DNA of 45,103 bases from Anaerolineales bacterium (GTDB taxonomy: Bacteria; Chloroflexota; Anaerolineae; Anaerolineales; Villigracilaceae). Where the stretch lies: assembly GCA_016934715.1 (NCBI GenBank), contig JAFGSI010000046.1, forward strand, positions 1 through 45,103, given 5' to 3'. Numbering within the stretch: the stretch's first letter is position 1; each line of letters opens with the position of its first letter. The translations under genes and the position numbers were made by a program. Under the pieces are notes generated by a model. It was not told the DNA's origin and did not search any database. It worked only from the letters and a program-made list of their open reading frames with translations. Shown piece by piece: positions 1 to 10,082 of this stretch.

Positions 1-36
1 CCGACCCAGCCCCCACCGACCCAGCCCCCACCGACC
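1..36 (+). repeat. 15-bp tandem repeat coding for PTQPP
   Basis: The 15-base unit CCGACCCAGCCCCCA occurs twice in perfect tandem, followed by a partial third copy. It lies in frame in the cut-off gene and encodes a Pro/Thr linker. The repeat probably continues beyond the left edge. Confidence 0.8.
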
Positions 37-180
37 AGCACAACGGGAACGATCACGATCTGCCACTGCACTTCGCCAACCAATTGCATCACAATCACCG
101 TCTCGGACGATGGCACGTACGGCGGGCACGCCAATCATCCCTATGACATCATCCCGGCCCCGCCCGGGGGCTGCCCGTAG
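1..180 (+). CDS. C-terminal end of a surface or exported protein (partial)
   Basis: An open frame enters from the left edge and ends with TAG at 178-180, giving the last 59 residues of a larger protein. It begins with two and a half copies of a PTQPP repeat, followed by about 35 residues with a CHC...C pattern and an ending of the type HANHPYDIIPAPPGGCP. C-terminal segments of this kind (paired Cys and His, then DIIPAP and GGCP) are familiar to me from exported or cell-surface proteins of Chloroflexota and other environmental bacteria, where they follow Pro/Thr-rich linkers. The function of the whole protein cannot be told from this piece. The Cys/His pattern may bind metal or form disulfides, which is inference. 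Confidence 0.6.
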   Translation, partial: PTQPPPTQPPPTSTTGTITICHCTSPTNCITITVSDDGTYGGHANHPYDIIPAPPGGCP

Positions 181-249
181 AGCCGGATCTCCTCGGTCCT
201 GCCTGAAAGGATCGCCCCTCGGCACCCAGACCCGGAACACCCCACCCGC

Positions 250-2454
250 ATGGTCCTCCCTTCCATCCTCCTGAACGAGTTTCGCCCCAGAACCGAGTTC
301 AACCAATACTACCTGCTGGAGCAGATCGGTGCCGGCGGGCAGGGCATCGTCTGGTCCGCGCTCGATCGGGAGCAGCAGCGCGTCGTGGCGGTCAAGTTCA
401 GCGAGGTCCCGGGGGCACAGTTGGAAGATGTCTACGACGAGCTCCACGACCGCCAGACCACCAGACTGGTCGAACTATCCCATCCCAATGTCCTGCCACT
501 CTACGAAATCGGTGCAGAGGGCAGGCTGCGCTTCTTCGTCTCGCCTTACATCGCCGGGGGGTCGCTGCTCGACAGGATCGCCGAGGGCCCGGTCCGGCCT
601 GCCGAGGGGCTGCGCTACGCGGCCGAGATCGCCGCCGCCCTGCGCTACCTGCACACCCAGGGGGTCATCCACCGGGACCTGAAATCCTCCAACGTGCTGA
701 TCGACCTGAGCCACAACGCCTATCTGGCCGACTTCGGCATTGCCCGCCTGACTTCCGCCACCACCCAGGCTGTCCACACCGGCCGCGGCACGCCCCTGTA
801 TGCCCCCCCCGAGCAGCACAAGTTGACCGGCGTCTCGCCGCAGTCCGACATCTACAGCTTCGGCATCATGCTCTTTGAGCTGTTCACCGGCCAGCTGCCC
901 TGGAAGGGGGAGGTGACGCTGGGAATCCGCCAGTTATATGAAGAAGAGCAACTTCCCGACCCGCGCAGCCTCAACCCTCACCTGCCGGAAATGCTCACCT
1001 CTGTCCTGCGCCGCATGACAGCCAGCGACCCGCAGCACAGACCGGCCACCGCCGACGAGACCATGGAGCTGCTCTTTTCGGCCTTTGAAGCCGCACCCTT
1101 TCGGGTAAGTGATGCCGTTCCGGTCCATGCCGAGTTCATCGACCAGGATGCCCGCCAGCTCCTGCAGACCAGCCTGCAGCCACCTGACGAAACCGAGGCG
1201 TCCGTCCGTCTGAGCCTGACCAAGTTCGCCATGGTCGATGCCTACCTGCGCCGGGAGGCGCTTAACGGGACCATCCCCGAGCAGGTCAAACTCATCATGC
1301 TCCGCCACGCCCTGACTTTCGGTTACAACGATGATTTCTGGTGGCCGAAAGTCGCCAGCCCGGCCAAGCGGCTGGCCGCCGCCGCCCTGATCCTCAGCCG
1401 GGGCAGTGACCCGATCAACCTGCGGATCGTCGATTTCATCAACGCCGATCCGCAGCTGGCCGCCCTGCCCGACGGACTCCCGGAAGCGATCATCCCGGCC
1501 CTGCTTGGGGTGGCCCGTGAGTCCCACGACCCGGACCTGGGCTGGCGGGCACTGGAGATCCTGCGCCGCCTGACCCCGCCCGCCGGGGAATGGCGGAACG
1601 CCGCCTTCGATCCGCAGCAGGACCAGGCCCTGGCAGAACTGGCCCTCTCCGATTCCCCCAGTGGCGAGGAGGCCGCCCGCCTGATCGGCCACCTGCGCTC
1701 TGAAACCGCCGCCCAGCAGGTGGCCCAGTCACCCGACCGGGACAACCGTACCACCGCCCTGGTCACCATCCAGCAGGCTGCCGGCAGCCTGCCGCACAGC
1801 ATCCCCGCCCGGACCCGGCGCAGCGTGGGTCTCGAATGGATGCTCTACGAACTCTTCGATCAGCCGCTGACCATCCTGGCGGCCTATGGATTGACCTTCC
1901 TGGGAACCCTGCTGGGATTTGGCCTGCAATTCTACCTGACCTACCGCCTGCCCGAATTCCTGGATATGGATCGCACCCTGGTATCTCTGGAGCGGGGGGG
2001 CGTGCTGGGAATCGCCTTCGGCCTTGGCATCCTGATCACGCGCCTGATCGTCGAACGCTTCGCCAGGCAACCGCTCCTGGCGCGCCTCGTCCCGGCTGTC
2101 CTCCTGGGCATGCTGTTCATGAACCTGGCCATTTCCAGCTACAACATCCTTTTCCAGAGCAGTCCGTCCAGCGGATTGGTGGTAACGCTGGCCTGCCTGC
2201 TCATCGCCCTGGGCTTTGCCCTGGCCGGCCTGACCTCCTCCCGCCCAAGGAAGATCGGAATTTGCATCCTGGCCATCGTCCTCGCCATCGCCGGCTCCTG
2301 GTGGATCCACCTGCGCCTCATGCCGGCAGTCTCACCCCTGTTCCACTATGAGACCTTCTGGTCGGCGGCACGGGTCCTGGCCACGGCCTTCGCCGTCGCC
2401 ACCCCGATCGCGATCCTGGGCAACCTGCTCAATCTCGCCCCCCGGGAGAGCTGA
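250..2454 (+). CDS. Membrane-anchored Ser/Thr protein kinase with HEAT-like middle and six C-terminal membrane helices
   Basis: A 734-residue Hanks-type kinase. The glycine-rich loop GAGGQG is at 27-32, the ATP-binding lysine is K49 in VAVKF, the catalytic loop HRDLKSSN has D143, and the DFG aspartate is D161. YAPPEQ stands for the APE motif. All key residues are present, so it should be active. Residues about 290-520 are Ala/Leu-rich helices that resemble HEAT-type repeats. Residues about 535-730 hold some six hydrophobic segments, so the enzyme is anchored by its C-terminal end instead of having the single helix and extracellular sensor of PknB-type kinases. The kinase domain is at the N terminus and presumably cytosolic. 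Substrates are unknown. The zinc-ribbon/FHA protein encoded 195 bases downstream on the same strand is an obvious candidate phosphopeptide reader (inference). No clear Shine-Dalgarno site precedes the ATG. Confidence 0.92.
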   Translation: MVLPSILLNEFRPRTEFNQYYLLEQIGAGGQGIVWSALDREQQRVVAVKFSEVPGAQLEDVYDELHDRQTTRLVELSHPNVLPLYEIGAEGRLRFFVSPYIAGGSLLDRIAEGPVRPAEGLRYAAEIAAALRYLHTQGVIHRDLKSSNVLIDLSHNAYLADFGIARLTSATTQAVHTGRGTPLYAPPEQHKLTGVSPQSDIYSFGIMLFELFTGQLPWKGEVTLGIRQLYEEEQLPDPRSLNPHLPEMLTSVLRRMTASDPQHRPATADETMELLFSAFEAAPFRVSDAVPVHAEFIDQDARQLLQTSLQPPDETEASVRLSLTKFAMVDAYLRREALNGTIPEQVKLIMLRHALTFGYNDDFWWPKVASPAKRLAAAALILSRGSDPINLRIVDFINADPQLAALPDGLPEAIIPALLGVARESHDPDLGWRALEILRRLTPPAGEWRNAAFDPQQDQALAELALSDSPSGEEAARLIGHLRSETAAQQVAQSPDRDNRTTALVTIQQAAGSLPHSIPARTRRSVGLEWMLYELFDQPLTILAAYGLTFLGTLLGFGLQFYLTYRLPEFLDMDRTLVSLERGGVLGIAFGLGILITRLIVERFARQPLLARLVPAVLLGMLFMNLAISSYNILFQSSPSSGLVVTLACLLIALGFALAGLTSSRPRKIGICILAIVLAIAGSWWIHLRLMPAVSPLFHYETFWSAARVLATAFAVATPIAILGNLLNLAPRES

Positions 2455-2533
2455 GCCGGATCGCCTCCACCCGGATCCCGCGGGGGAATTTCACTTTCGC
2501 GGTCCACAAAATGATGTCCGCACGGAACTTTGC

Positions 2534-2562
2534 TTGCCAAACGAATCGGAATAGTATATGAT
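2534..2562 (+). promoter_or_regulatory. Sigma70-type promoter for the FHA gene
   Basis: TTGCCA (2534-2539), a 17-base spacer and TATGAT (2557-2562) each differ from consensus at one position. It lies in the 195-base gap after the kinase gene and would give a leader of about 80 bases before the ATG at 2650. The FHA gene can therefore be transcribed independently of the kinase. Confidence 0.7.
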
Positions 2563-2649
2563 ATAGACATCTGGTAAGCGGCCAGCGAAGTCACCCAGCC
2601 GCTTGGCATCTTCTGATCGCCTGATCGTCCTTCGCGGGAGGAGAGACCG

Positions 2650-3195
2650 ATGAACCCACAAATAGGAAAATTCTGTCCTGCATGCGGGCATGAAAACAGC
2701 GCTGAGGCAGATGCCTGCCTGTTCTGCGGCGCCCCGCTCGAGAAGTCGATCCAGAATGCCGGGATCAGCACCGAAAAACTGGCAGAGCAAGCTGGTCGGG
2801 TTGACGAAGATACCCTCATGGAAGCCCCAACCGTGCCGCCTCCTGCCAGGGGCGTGGCGATCTATCTCGCCGGGGATGCCACGCCGATCGCCGTCATGTT
2901 CCAGGACGAATTCATCCTCGGCCGTCCGATCGATAAGGCTGAAGAGGCCCATAAAGACGACATCATTGTCGACCTGCGGCCTTACGGTGCGCTGGAGATG
3001 GGCGTCTCGCGTCGCCACCTCAAGATCCGCCGCTCAAAGGACGGCTACGAGGCGATCGACATGGGCAGCATCAACGGCAGCTATGTGTACGAACAGCGCC
3101 TGATCCCCCACCAGCCCTTCGCCCTTTTCAACGGTGCCCTGATCCGCATGGGTAACCTGCGCCTGTTCATCACCTTCCGCTTCCGGACGGACTAG
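2650..3195 (+). CDS. Zinc-ribbon and FHA-domain protein
   Basis: A 181-residue cytosolic protein. The N terminus is a zinc ribbon with two CxxC knuckles (C9/C12 and C23/C26). After a linker, residues about 85-180 form a forkhead-associated domain with the usual anchors: LGR after the first strand, VSRRH, and N-G in SINGSYV. FHA domains bind phosphothreonine peptides. With a Ser/Thr kinase gene directly upstream, the likely job is to read kinase-dependent phosphorylation, although the protein partner is unknown. The start is well supported by GGGAGGAGAG a few bases before the ATG. The stop codon at 3193-3195 overlaps the stop codon of prmA, which runs the other way. No transmembrane segment is seen. 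Confidence 0.88.
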   Translation: MNPQIGKFCPACGHENSAEADACLFCGAPLEKSIQNAGISTEKLAEQAGRVDEDTLMEAPTVPPPARGVAIYLAGDATPIAVMFQDEFILGRPIDKAEEAHKDDIIVDLRPYGALEMGVSRRHLKIRRSKDGYEAIDMGSINGSYVYEQRLIPHQPFALFNGALIRMGNLRLFITFRFRTD

Positions 3196-4133
3196 CCGCT
3201 CGCTGAGGCCTCCCGCCTCATCGCCAGTGCCACCCAATCCCCCATCTGCTTCTGGTCCACCAGGTCCAGGCCCTGTTCCTGCGCTGCGCCGATAACCGTC
3301 GCGGCCTGTTCCTGCAGGATTCCCGACAGGAGAATCGTTCCTCCCGGGGTGATCAGATCTGCCATCCCGGCTTCGAACAGGCGAACCAGCACCGGGGCCA
3401 GGATGTTGGCCACCACCAGCGGGGCCTGCCGCAGGGGGAATTGGCCAGCCAGGACCTCGGCCACCGACCCGACCCCGAGCATAAATCGCTCGTCCAAGAT
3501 ACTGTTGGCCCGCCCGTTCTCGCCCGAGGCCGTGACAGCCGCGCCATCGATGTCCACGCCAAGGGCCTGCTCGGCGCCCAATTTCAAGGCCGCGATCGAC
3601 AGGATCCCGGAGCCGCAGCCGATGTCAATGACCGAGGACGGGCCACGGTCCACATAGCACTGCTCGATCAACACCATGCACAACTGCGTCGTCGGGTGCG
3701 TCCCGGTGCCGAAGGCCATCCCCGGATCGATCCGGATCGGGATGCGGCTCGCGTCCGGCGACTCGAGCCAGGCCGGGACGATAATCAAGCGTTCCCCGAC
3801 CGGGATCGGCCGGTAGCGGCTCTTCCAGGCTTCCATCCAGTTCTGGTCGGCAACCGGGGTCAAGGTCGCAGCCGGCAGCGGCCGAATGGTCCCCAGGAAA
3901 TAGAGCGCCTGCTCCAGCTTCTGGCGGGTCTCATCAAGGTTCGCGTCCGCCGGCAGGTAGGCACGCACGGTCACCTCGCCGACGGGGGTGCCCTCATCCT
4001 CGTCGTTGATGAAGCCCACACCCTGCTCGGTGACGACGCCGTTGGGGGCGAAGCGGGCCAGGACGTCGGCGACGGCCTCGGCCAGTTCGCCATCGACGGT
4101 CAGCGAGACTTCCAACCAGGAGGGCTCACGCAT
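3192..4133 (-). CDS. prmA: Ribosomal protein L11 methyltransferase
   Basis: A 313-residue class I methyltransferase that uses S-adenosylmethionine to trimethylate ribosomal protein L11. Diagnostic PrmA features are the N-terminal ferredoxin-like domain, the substrate/AdoMet loop IDPGMAFGTGTH (about 135-146), motif I DIGCGSG (about 170-176) and VVANIL near 235. The ATG at 4133 is chosen over a TTG at 4151 because an AGGA lies 9 bases upstream and the protein then starts MREPSWLEV, close to where family members begin. It is the last gene of the heat-shock transcription unit and overlaps the NUDIX gene by 8 bases. prmA next to dnaJ is a common arrangement in Gram-positive-like genomes, so the order is conventional. 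Confidence 0.93.
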   Translation of the reverse strand: MREPSWLEVSLTVDGELAEAVADVLARFAPNGVVTEQGVGFINDEDEGTPVGEVTVRAYLPADANLDETRQKLEQALYFLGTIRPLPAATLTPVADQNWMEAWKSRYRPIPVGERLIIVPAWLESPDASRIPIRIDPGMAFGTGTHPTTQLCMVLIEQCYVDRGPSSVIDIGCGSGILSIAALKLGAEQALGVDIDGAAVTASGENGRANSILDERFMLGVGSVAEVLAGQFPLRQAPLVVANILAPVLVRLFEAGMADLITPGGTILLSGILQEQAATVIGAAQEQGLDLVDQKQMGDWVALAMRREASASG

Positions 4134-4596
4134 GGTCGCAGTCCTGTTCAAGTGCCTGGATTATTCGGGCGATCGTCTCAGCCTGAGCCGGGAAGAACCC
4201 GGGCAGGGCATGGGTGTCGAAATAGCGGATGCTGGCAACCTCATCATTGGGCACAAACTCACCGCGCACGCCCCGGCAGCGATAGACGATCCCGATGTGA
4301 CGGACACTGGTCGAGTTCTCGACGAACAGCAGGGCGACCTGTTCGACCTCCAGCCCGGTCTCCTCACGCAGCTCGCGCCGGACCGCCTCAACCGGGTCCT
4401 CGCCCGGCTTGATGACGCCCCCGGGCAGCCCCCAGGGGTGCTTACGCCGGTAGGTGTGCTCGCACAGCAGGAGTTGTCCTTGTGTATTGAGGATCACTGC
4501 TGCCACCGCCACCGGGAAGCGCGGCCGGATCAGGAATGCCCCCAAACGCTGGAGCGGGGCTGGCAGCCAGCGCCAGATGAACAACAGATACCGCAT
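4126..4596 (-). CDS. NUDIX hydrolase
   Basis: A 156-residue protein with a complete Nudix box, G60-x5-E66-x7-REL-REE-x-GL, so the Mg2+-binding glutamates are present. The family hydrolyses nucleoside diphosphates linked to another moiety, and the substrate cannot be told from sequence. The N terminus, MRYLLFIWRWLPAPLQRLGAF, is hydrophobic and aromatic, which is unusual for a soluble NUDIX enzyme and may let it associate with the membrane (inference). It starts 5 bases after the dnaJ stop and overlaps prmA, so it is read as part of the chaperone operon. Confidence 0.88.
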   Translation of the reverse strand: MRYLLFIWRWLPAPLQRLGAFLIRPRFPVAVAAVILNTQGQLLLCEHTYRRKHPWGLPGGVIKPGEDPVEAVRRELREETGLEVEQVALLFVENSTSVRHIGIVYRCRGVRGEFVPNDEVASIRYFDTHALPGFFPAQAETIARIIQALEQDCDHA

Positions 4597-4601
4597 CAGA
4601 A

Positions 4602-5726
4602 TTACCCGCCCAGCGCCTCGTTCAACCAGTCCAGGAAGCCCTTCTCCTTGGGTTTGACGGTCGTTCCCAGGGTGGCCGCCAGCTGCTCGAACAGTTCGCG
4701 CTGCTCGCGGGTCAGGCGGGCAGGAATTTCGACATTGACGATCACCCGCTGGTCGCCACGTCCCGAGCGGCGCACATAAGGCACGCCGTGTCCCTTGAGC
4801 GTGAAGACCTTGCCCGGTTGGGTCCCGGCCGGGATCTTGAGTTTTTCGGCCCCATCCACAGTTGGCACTTCGATTTCGGCACCCAGGGTGGCCTGGGCCA
4901 CGTTCACATCCAGATCCAGCAGGATGTCATTCTCGCGCCGCCGGAAGAACTTGTGGCGATCGACGTTGAGCAGCAGGTACAGGTTCCCGTGCGGCCCGCC
5001 CAGGGCACCCGGCTCGCCCTCGCCCGCCAGGCGGATCTGGTTGCCCTTGTCCACCCCGGCCGGGATCGGCACGACCTTCTTGACTGTCTTGCGTTCCAGG
5101 CCTGAACCGCGGCAGGTGTGACAGGGGGTGGTGATGACCTCGCCGCGCCCATTGCAGTTCGGACAGGGACCCGACTGCATCATCGCACCCAGGATCGTCT
5201 GGCGAACCTGGCGCACATCGCCGCGCCCACCGCAGGTACCGCAGCGCTGCGGGCTGGTGCCCGGTTCGGCCCCCGAACCCTTGCAGGTCGCGCAGATCTC
5301 ATTACGGGTCACCTCGATGGGCTTCTCGACCCCAAAGATGGCCTCCTCAAAGGTCAGCGCCACCTGGACCTGCAGATCGCGGCCGCGGCGCGGGCGGTGT
5401 GCCCGTGACCCGCCGCCGAACCCGAATCCGAACCCGCCCAGGATCTCCTCGAAGATGTCACTGAAATCCATGGTGGCGTAGTCGGGCATGCCGTTCATAT
5501 CGCCCAGGCCGGCCCGTCCAAAGCGATCGTAACGGGCGCGCTTCTCCGGGTCGGAGAGCACGCCGTAAGCCTCATTGATCTCTTTGAATTTTTCCTCAGC
5601 ATCCGCTTCTTTGGACACGTCCGGGTGGTACTGGCGCGCCAATTTTCGGAAGGCCGACTTGATCTCGTCGATCGAGGCCTCACGGGGTACGCCAAGGACT
5701 TCGTAGTAGTCACGGTTGGTCGTCAT
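4602..5726 (-). CDS. dnaJ: Chaperone protein DnaJ
   Basis: A 374-residue type I J-protein, the co-chaperone that stimulates DnaK ATPase activity and delivers substrate. The J domain (1-70) carries HPD at 34-36. A Gly/Phe-rich stretch lies at about 97-106. Four CxxCxGxG zinc motifs lie between 145 and 209 ([32 protein letters not shown]), followed by the C-terminal substrate-binding domains. Length and order are those of full-length bacterial DnaJ. Its ATG overlaps the stop of the YcxB-like gene by 4 bases (ATGA), so the two are probably translationally coupled. Confidence 0.97.
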   Translation of the reverse strand: MTTNRDYYEVLGVPREASIDEIKSAFRKLARQYHPDVSKEADAEEKFKEINEAYGVLSDPEKRARYDRFGRAGLGDMNGMPDYATMDFSDIFEEILGGFGFGFGGGSRAHRPRRGRDLQVQVALTFEEAIFGVEKPIEVTRNEICATCKGSGAEPGTSPQRCGTCGGRGDVRQVRQTILGAMMQSGPCPNCNGRGEVITTPCHTCRGSGLERKTVKKVVPIPAGVDKGNQIRLAGEGEPGALGGPHGNLYLLLNVDRHKFFRRRENDILLDLDVNVAQATLGAEIEVPTVDGAEKLKIPAGTQPGKVFTLKGHGVPYVRRSGRGDQRVIVNVEIPARLTREQRELFEQLAATLGTTVKPKEKGFLDWLNEALGG

Positions 5727-6247
5727 GCGTTTTTCTCTACCTGGACCGGCTTGCGAGGCATACGCTCAGGGAGCTTCCCCCCGACCAGGCCCACGAAACG
5801 CTCCCATTCCTGCTGGCCGGCAAACAGACGGGGAGTGAAAATATTGACACAGTATTTGCCTTTGTAAAGCAAGACCATGCTCTCGGTCTTCTTGTGATGG
5901 GTGAAGGAATCCCATGCCGATTCGGCCCGTCTTTCGCCGGTGTCAACCGAGAACCCGCCTTCGTCCACCTCACCCCGGAGCAGGTTGGCATACAAAGAGC
6001 CCTTGCGCTCCGCCGAACGGGCAGTCAGGAACGGCTGCCAGAGCGGCATGCTCAGCAGGCCAAGCAGGAACAGCCAGATGAACGACGGAGATTCGCCAGT
6101 CGGATTCAGAACCAGGATGTAGAGAAACACGCCCAGCGTTACCAGGCTCAGGACAACGGTCAGCCCGATGTAGAGCGGCGAGTAATTCAGGAAAATCGCC
6201 TTACGGACGTCAGCGACGGTGACCTTGCCGTGATACTGGATCTGCAT
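5723..6247 (-). CDS. YcxB-like small membrane protein
   Basis: A 174-residue protein with two membrane helices (about 27-52 and 63-80) followed by a soluble C-terminal part. The pattern '[20 protein letters not shown]...NIFTPRLF' resembles the YcxB-like C-terminal domain found in small Gram-positive membrane proteins of unknown function. The start at 6247 is preferred over an upstream GTG at 6283 because GGAGG sits 6 bases before the ATG and the protein then begins [10 protein letters not shown]. It sits between dnaK and dnaJ, separated from dnaK by 32 bases and overlapping dnaJ by 4. It is therefore under the same heat-shock control, which is not the usual place for such a gene. Family assignment is moderate and the function is unknown. 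Confidence 0.75.
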   Translation of the reverse strand: MQIQYHGKVTVADVRKAIFLNYSPLYIGLTVVLSLVTLGVFLYILVLNPTGESPSFIWLFLLGLLSMPLWQPFLTARSAERKGSLYANLLRGEVDEGGFSVDTGERRAESAWDSFTHHKKTESMVLLYKGKYCVNIFTPRLFAGQQEWERFVGLVGGKLPERMPRKPVQVEKNA

Positions 6248-6279
6248 GTTTGCCTCCGCAGGAGCAACCCGGTTGGGGC

Positions 6280-8178
<1,899 letters not shown>

Positions 8179-8245
8179 GAATGCTTTCTCCTAATGGATC
8201 TTCTACAGGGGTGGACAGCCGCCCACCCCTAGAGGAATTTGCTTA

Positions 8246-8833
8246 TTACTGCGCAACTCTTACCATCGCCGGGCGCAGGACGCGCTCACCGAGCATGTAC
8301 CCGTGCTGGAGCACCTCGATGACCGTGCCAGATTCCATGCCCGCGACCGGTTCCTGCGAGACCGCCTCGTGGAAATTGGGGTCGAACATCTGGCCCTCCG
8401 CCTCGATACGCTGGAGGCCTTCGTTCTCCAGGATGGTCTGCAGTTTGCGGTAGATCAGCTCGATCCCATTGGCCCAGGCCAGGTCCGCAGGGCGCACTGC
8501 CAGGGCCCGTTCCAGGTCGTCCATGACCGCGAGGTAACGCTTGAGGATATCGCCGGCGGCAATGCGGTAGGTCTCGGACTTCTCATTCTCGACCCGTCGT
8601 TTGTAGTTCTGGAAGTCGGCCAGGGCCCGCTGCCAGCCGTCCTTGAATTCGGCAGCCTGCGACCGGTACTGCTCCAACTCGGCCTGGAGGGCCTCAACAT
8701 TTTCCTCCGAGACGGGCTCCTCCGAAGCCTGTTCGCCAACTTCAGGGGCAGGGGTCTTCGCCTCGGCTTCGGTCTCGACAGGCCGAACATCCTGTTCATC
8801 TTCGATCGATTTGCGTGATTTCTTATTGCTCAT
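8246..8833 (-). CDS. grpE: Nucleotide exchange factor GrpE
   Basis: A 195-residue protein starting MSNKKSRKSIEDEQ. After an acidic disordered leader of about 45 residues comes the long helical dimerisation region ('LEQYRSQAAEFKDGWQRALAD'). The C-terminal beta domain follows, with the GrpE signature around 'FDPNFHEAVSQEPVAGMESG' and 'GYMLGERVLRPAMVRVA'. It releases ADP from DnaK. The open frame continues upstream to 8965, but the start at 8833 is right because the extra residues are inside hrcA and unlike GrpE. GGAGAAG lies about 10 bases before this ATG. It overlaps the end of hrcA by 11 bases. Confidence 0.95.
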   Translation of the reverse strand: MSNKKSRKSIEDEQDVRPVETEAEAKTPAPEVGEQASEEPVSEENVEALQAELEQYRSQAAEFKDGWQRALADFQNYKRRVENEKSETYRIAAGDILKRYLAVMDDLERALAVRPADLAWANGIELIYRKLQTILENEGLQRIEAEGQMFDPNFHEAVSQEPVAGMESGTVIEVLQHGYMLGERVLRPAMVRVAQ

Positions 8834-9878
8834 TTTGCGAGTCTTCTCCACTGATGGTTTCGGAAACAAGGCCAGACAACAGGTCAGCCATGAAACGGAC
8901 AGTCGGAATGGTGCGGTTGTAGGCCATACGCATCGGGCCAAAGACACCCAGCATGCCGGTGGCATGGCCCGGGATGCCGTAGCGGGCCAGCACGACCGAG
9001 CACTGCTTGAGTTCTTCCCACTTGCCTTCGCCGCCGATCAGCACCTGGACCCCGCCGATGCTGCTGTCGGGCATCGTACGGGCCAGCAGGTCCTGAAACA
9101 AGGAGCGCTCCTCGAACAGGCGTACCGCCCGGCGGGCGTCGTCCGATTCGATGAATTCGGGCTCCGACAGGACATTGGTCAGCCCGTCGAGGTAGATCTC
9201 ACCTGAGACGCGCTGCTCGCCCCGGTTCATGTCCTGCAGGACGAGGGTCAGAATGTCCTTCTCGAGGGATCCTGAACGCGGCGGCAGGGCCGCGATCTCC
9301 TCGGTCGTCCGCCCGGCGCAGAGTTCGTTGAGCCGGCTGGCGGCCATACTCAGACGGTCCTGGGGCACCGGTTCGGCCAGGGTCAGGATCTGCTGGCCGA
9401 CTTCGCCGCCCGACATGACCAGCACCATCAGCACCTGGCGTCCCTGGGTAGAGATCAATTCGAGGTGCTTATAACGGGACCGTTCGGCATGCGGGGCCGT
9501 GATCAGCGAAGCAGCCCGCGACTGGTGGGCCAGGATCGAGGCCGCCAGGGGCATCCATTGCTCAACGTCCTGGCGAGCCTGATAGAACTGGTGCGAGATG
9601 GTGTGCCGGGCGGCATCAGGCAGGTCGGCCTGGTAGACAATATGGGTGACGAAGTAGCGGTAACCTTCCTCGGTCGGAACTCGGCCGGCGGAGGTGTGCG
9701 GCTGGCGCAGGTAACCCATATCGGTCAGGGCAACCATCTCGTTGCGCACCGTGGCCGAAGACAGGTCCAGCTTGTAGGCCTCGACCAGGCGCGAAGAACC
9801 GACCGGCTGGGCGGTTTCGGTGTAATCGCGTACGATCAGGGCCAGAATCAGGCGCTGGCGTTCGGTCAACTCGGACAT
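8823..9878 (-). CDS. hrcA: Heat-inducible transcription repressor HrcA
   Basis: A 351-residue repressor. The N-terminal winged helix covers about 1-75, with the typical 'ALIVRDYTETAQPVGSSRLVE' and 'SSATVRNEMVALTDMGYLRQPHTSAGRVPT'. A central GAF-like domain and the C-terminal part ending 'GPMRMAYNRTIPTVRFMADLLSG' follow, all as in the family. HrcA binds CIRCE operators and is kept active by GroEL. It is the first gene of its operon and a perfect CIRCE element lies 39 bases upstream of its start, so it represses itself together with grpE, dnaK and the genes behind them. Confidence 0.97.
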   Translation of the reverse strand: MSELTERQRLILALIVRDYTETAQPVGSSRLVEAYKLDLSSATVRNEMVALTDMGYLRQPHTSAGRVPTEEGYRYFVTHIVYQADLPDAARHTISHQFYQARQDVEQWMPLAASILAHQSRAASLITAPHAERSRYKHLELISTQGRQVLMVLVMSGGEVGQQILTLAEPVPQDRLSMAASRLNELCAGRTTEEIAALPPRSGSLEKDILTLVLQDMNRGEQRVSGEIYLDGLTNVLSEPEFIESDDARRAVRLFEERSLFQDLLARTMPDSSIGGVQVLIGGEGKWEELKQCSVVLARYGIPGHATGMLGVFGPMRMAYNRTIPTVRFMADLLSGLVSETISGEDSQNEQ

Positions 9879-9916
9879 GGCGACACTGACTGCGCAGGCG
9901 CTGCGCTATTCGAATT

Positions 9917-9943
9917 TTAGCACTCTCGTCCCGAGAGTGCTAA
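9917..9943 (-). promoter_or_regulatory. CIRCE operator (HrcA binding site)
   Basis: TTAGCACTC-N9-GAGTGCTAA is present with no mismatch. The palindrome is longer than the consensus: the nine-base spacer is mostly self-complementary, so the arms run 15 bases each from 9914 to 9946 around a three-base centre. It sits immediately downstream of the -10 box of the hrcA promoter, over the transcription start, as expected for a repressor site. Confidence 0.97.
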
Positions 9944-9956
9944 AATGATAGAAATA

Positions 9957-9985
9957 ATGATACCATCCCCCCGCAGAGGCGTCAA
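9957..9985 (-). promoter_or_regulatory. Promoter of the hrcA-grpE-dnaK-dnaJ operon
   Basis: On the minus strand TTGACG (9985-9980), a 17-base spacer and TATCAT (9962-9957) form a near-consensus housekeeping promoter. The predicted start of transcription is near 9950, just before the CIRCE palindrome. This fits repression of a vegetative promoter by HrcA and not use of an alternative heat-shock sigma factor. Confidence 0.85.
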
Positions 9986-10027
9986 TAAGAGGGATATTAG
10001 AAATCGCAGCCAGGCAGGATAACTCGT

Positions 10028-10033
10028 TATAAT
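10028..10033 (+). promoter_or_regulatory. Candidate -10 box for the creatininase-family gene
   Basis: A perfect TATAAT lies 49 bases upstream of the ATG at 10083. No good -35 hexamer is found at 16-18 bases spacing, so it is weaker evidence than the other promoters. The 204-base divergent spacer also carries the hrcA promoter. Confidence 0.45.
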
Positions 10034-10082
10034 CGACCTGCCGACCTCATCGCGACCAGAGGACTGGCAGAGCTGAGGAAAA

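Noticed and set aside
934-1692. Long open frame on the minus strand inside the first kinase gene
   Set aside because: It is a shadow of a GC-rich coding frame. Composition is low in hydrophobic residues and no motif or ribosome site supports it.
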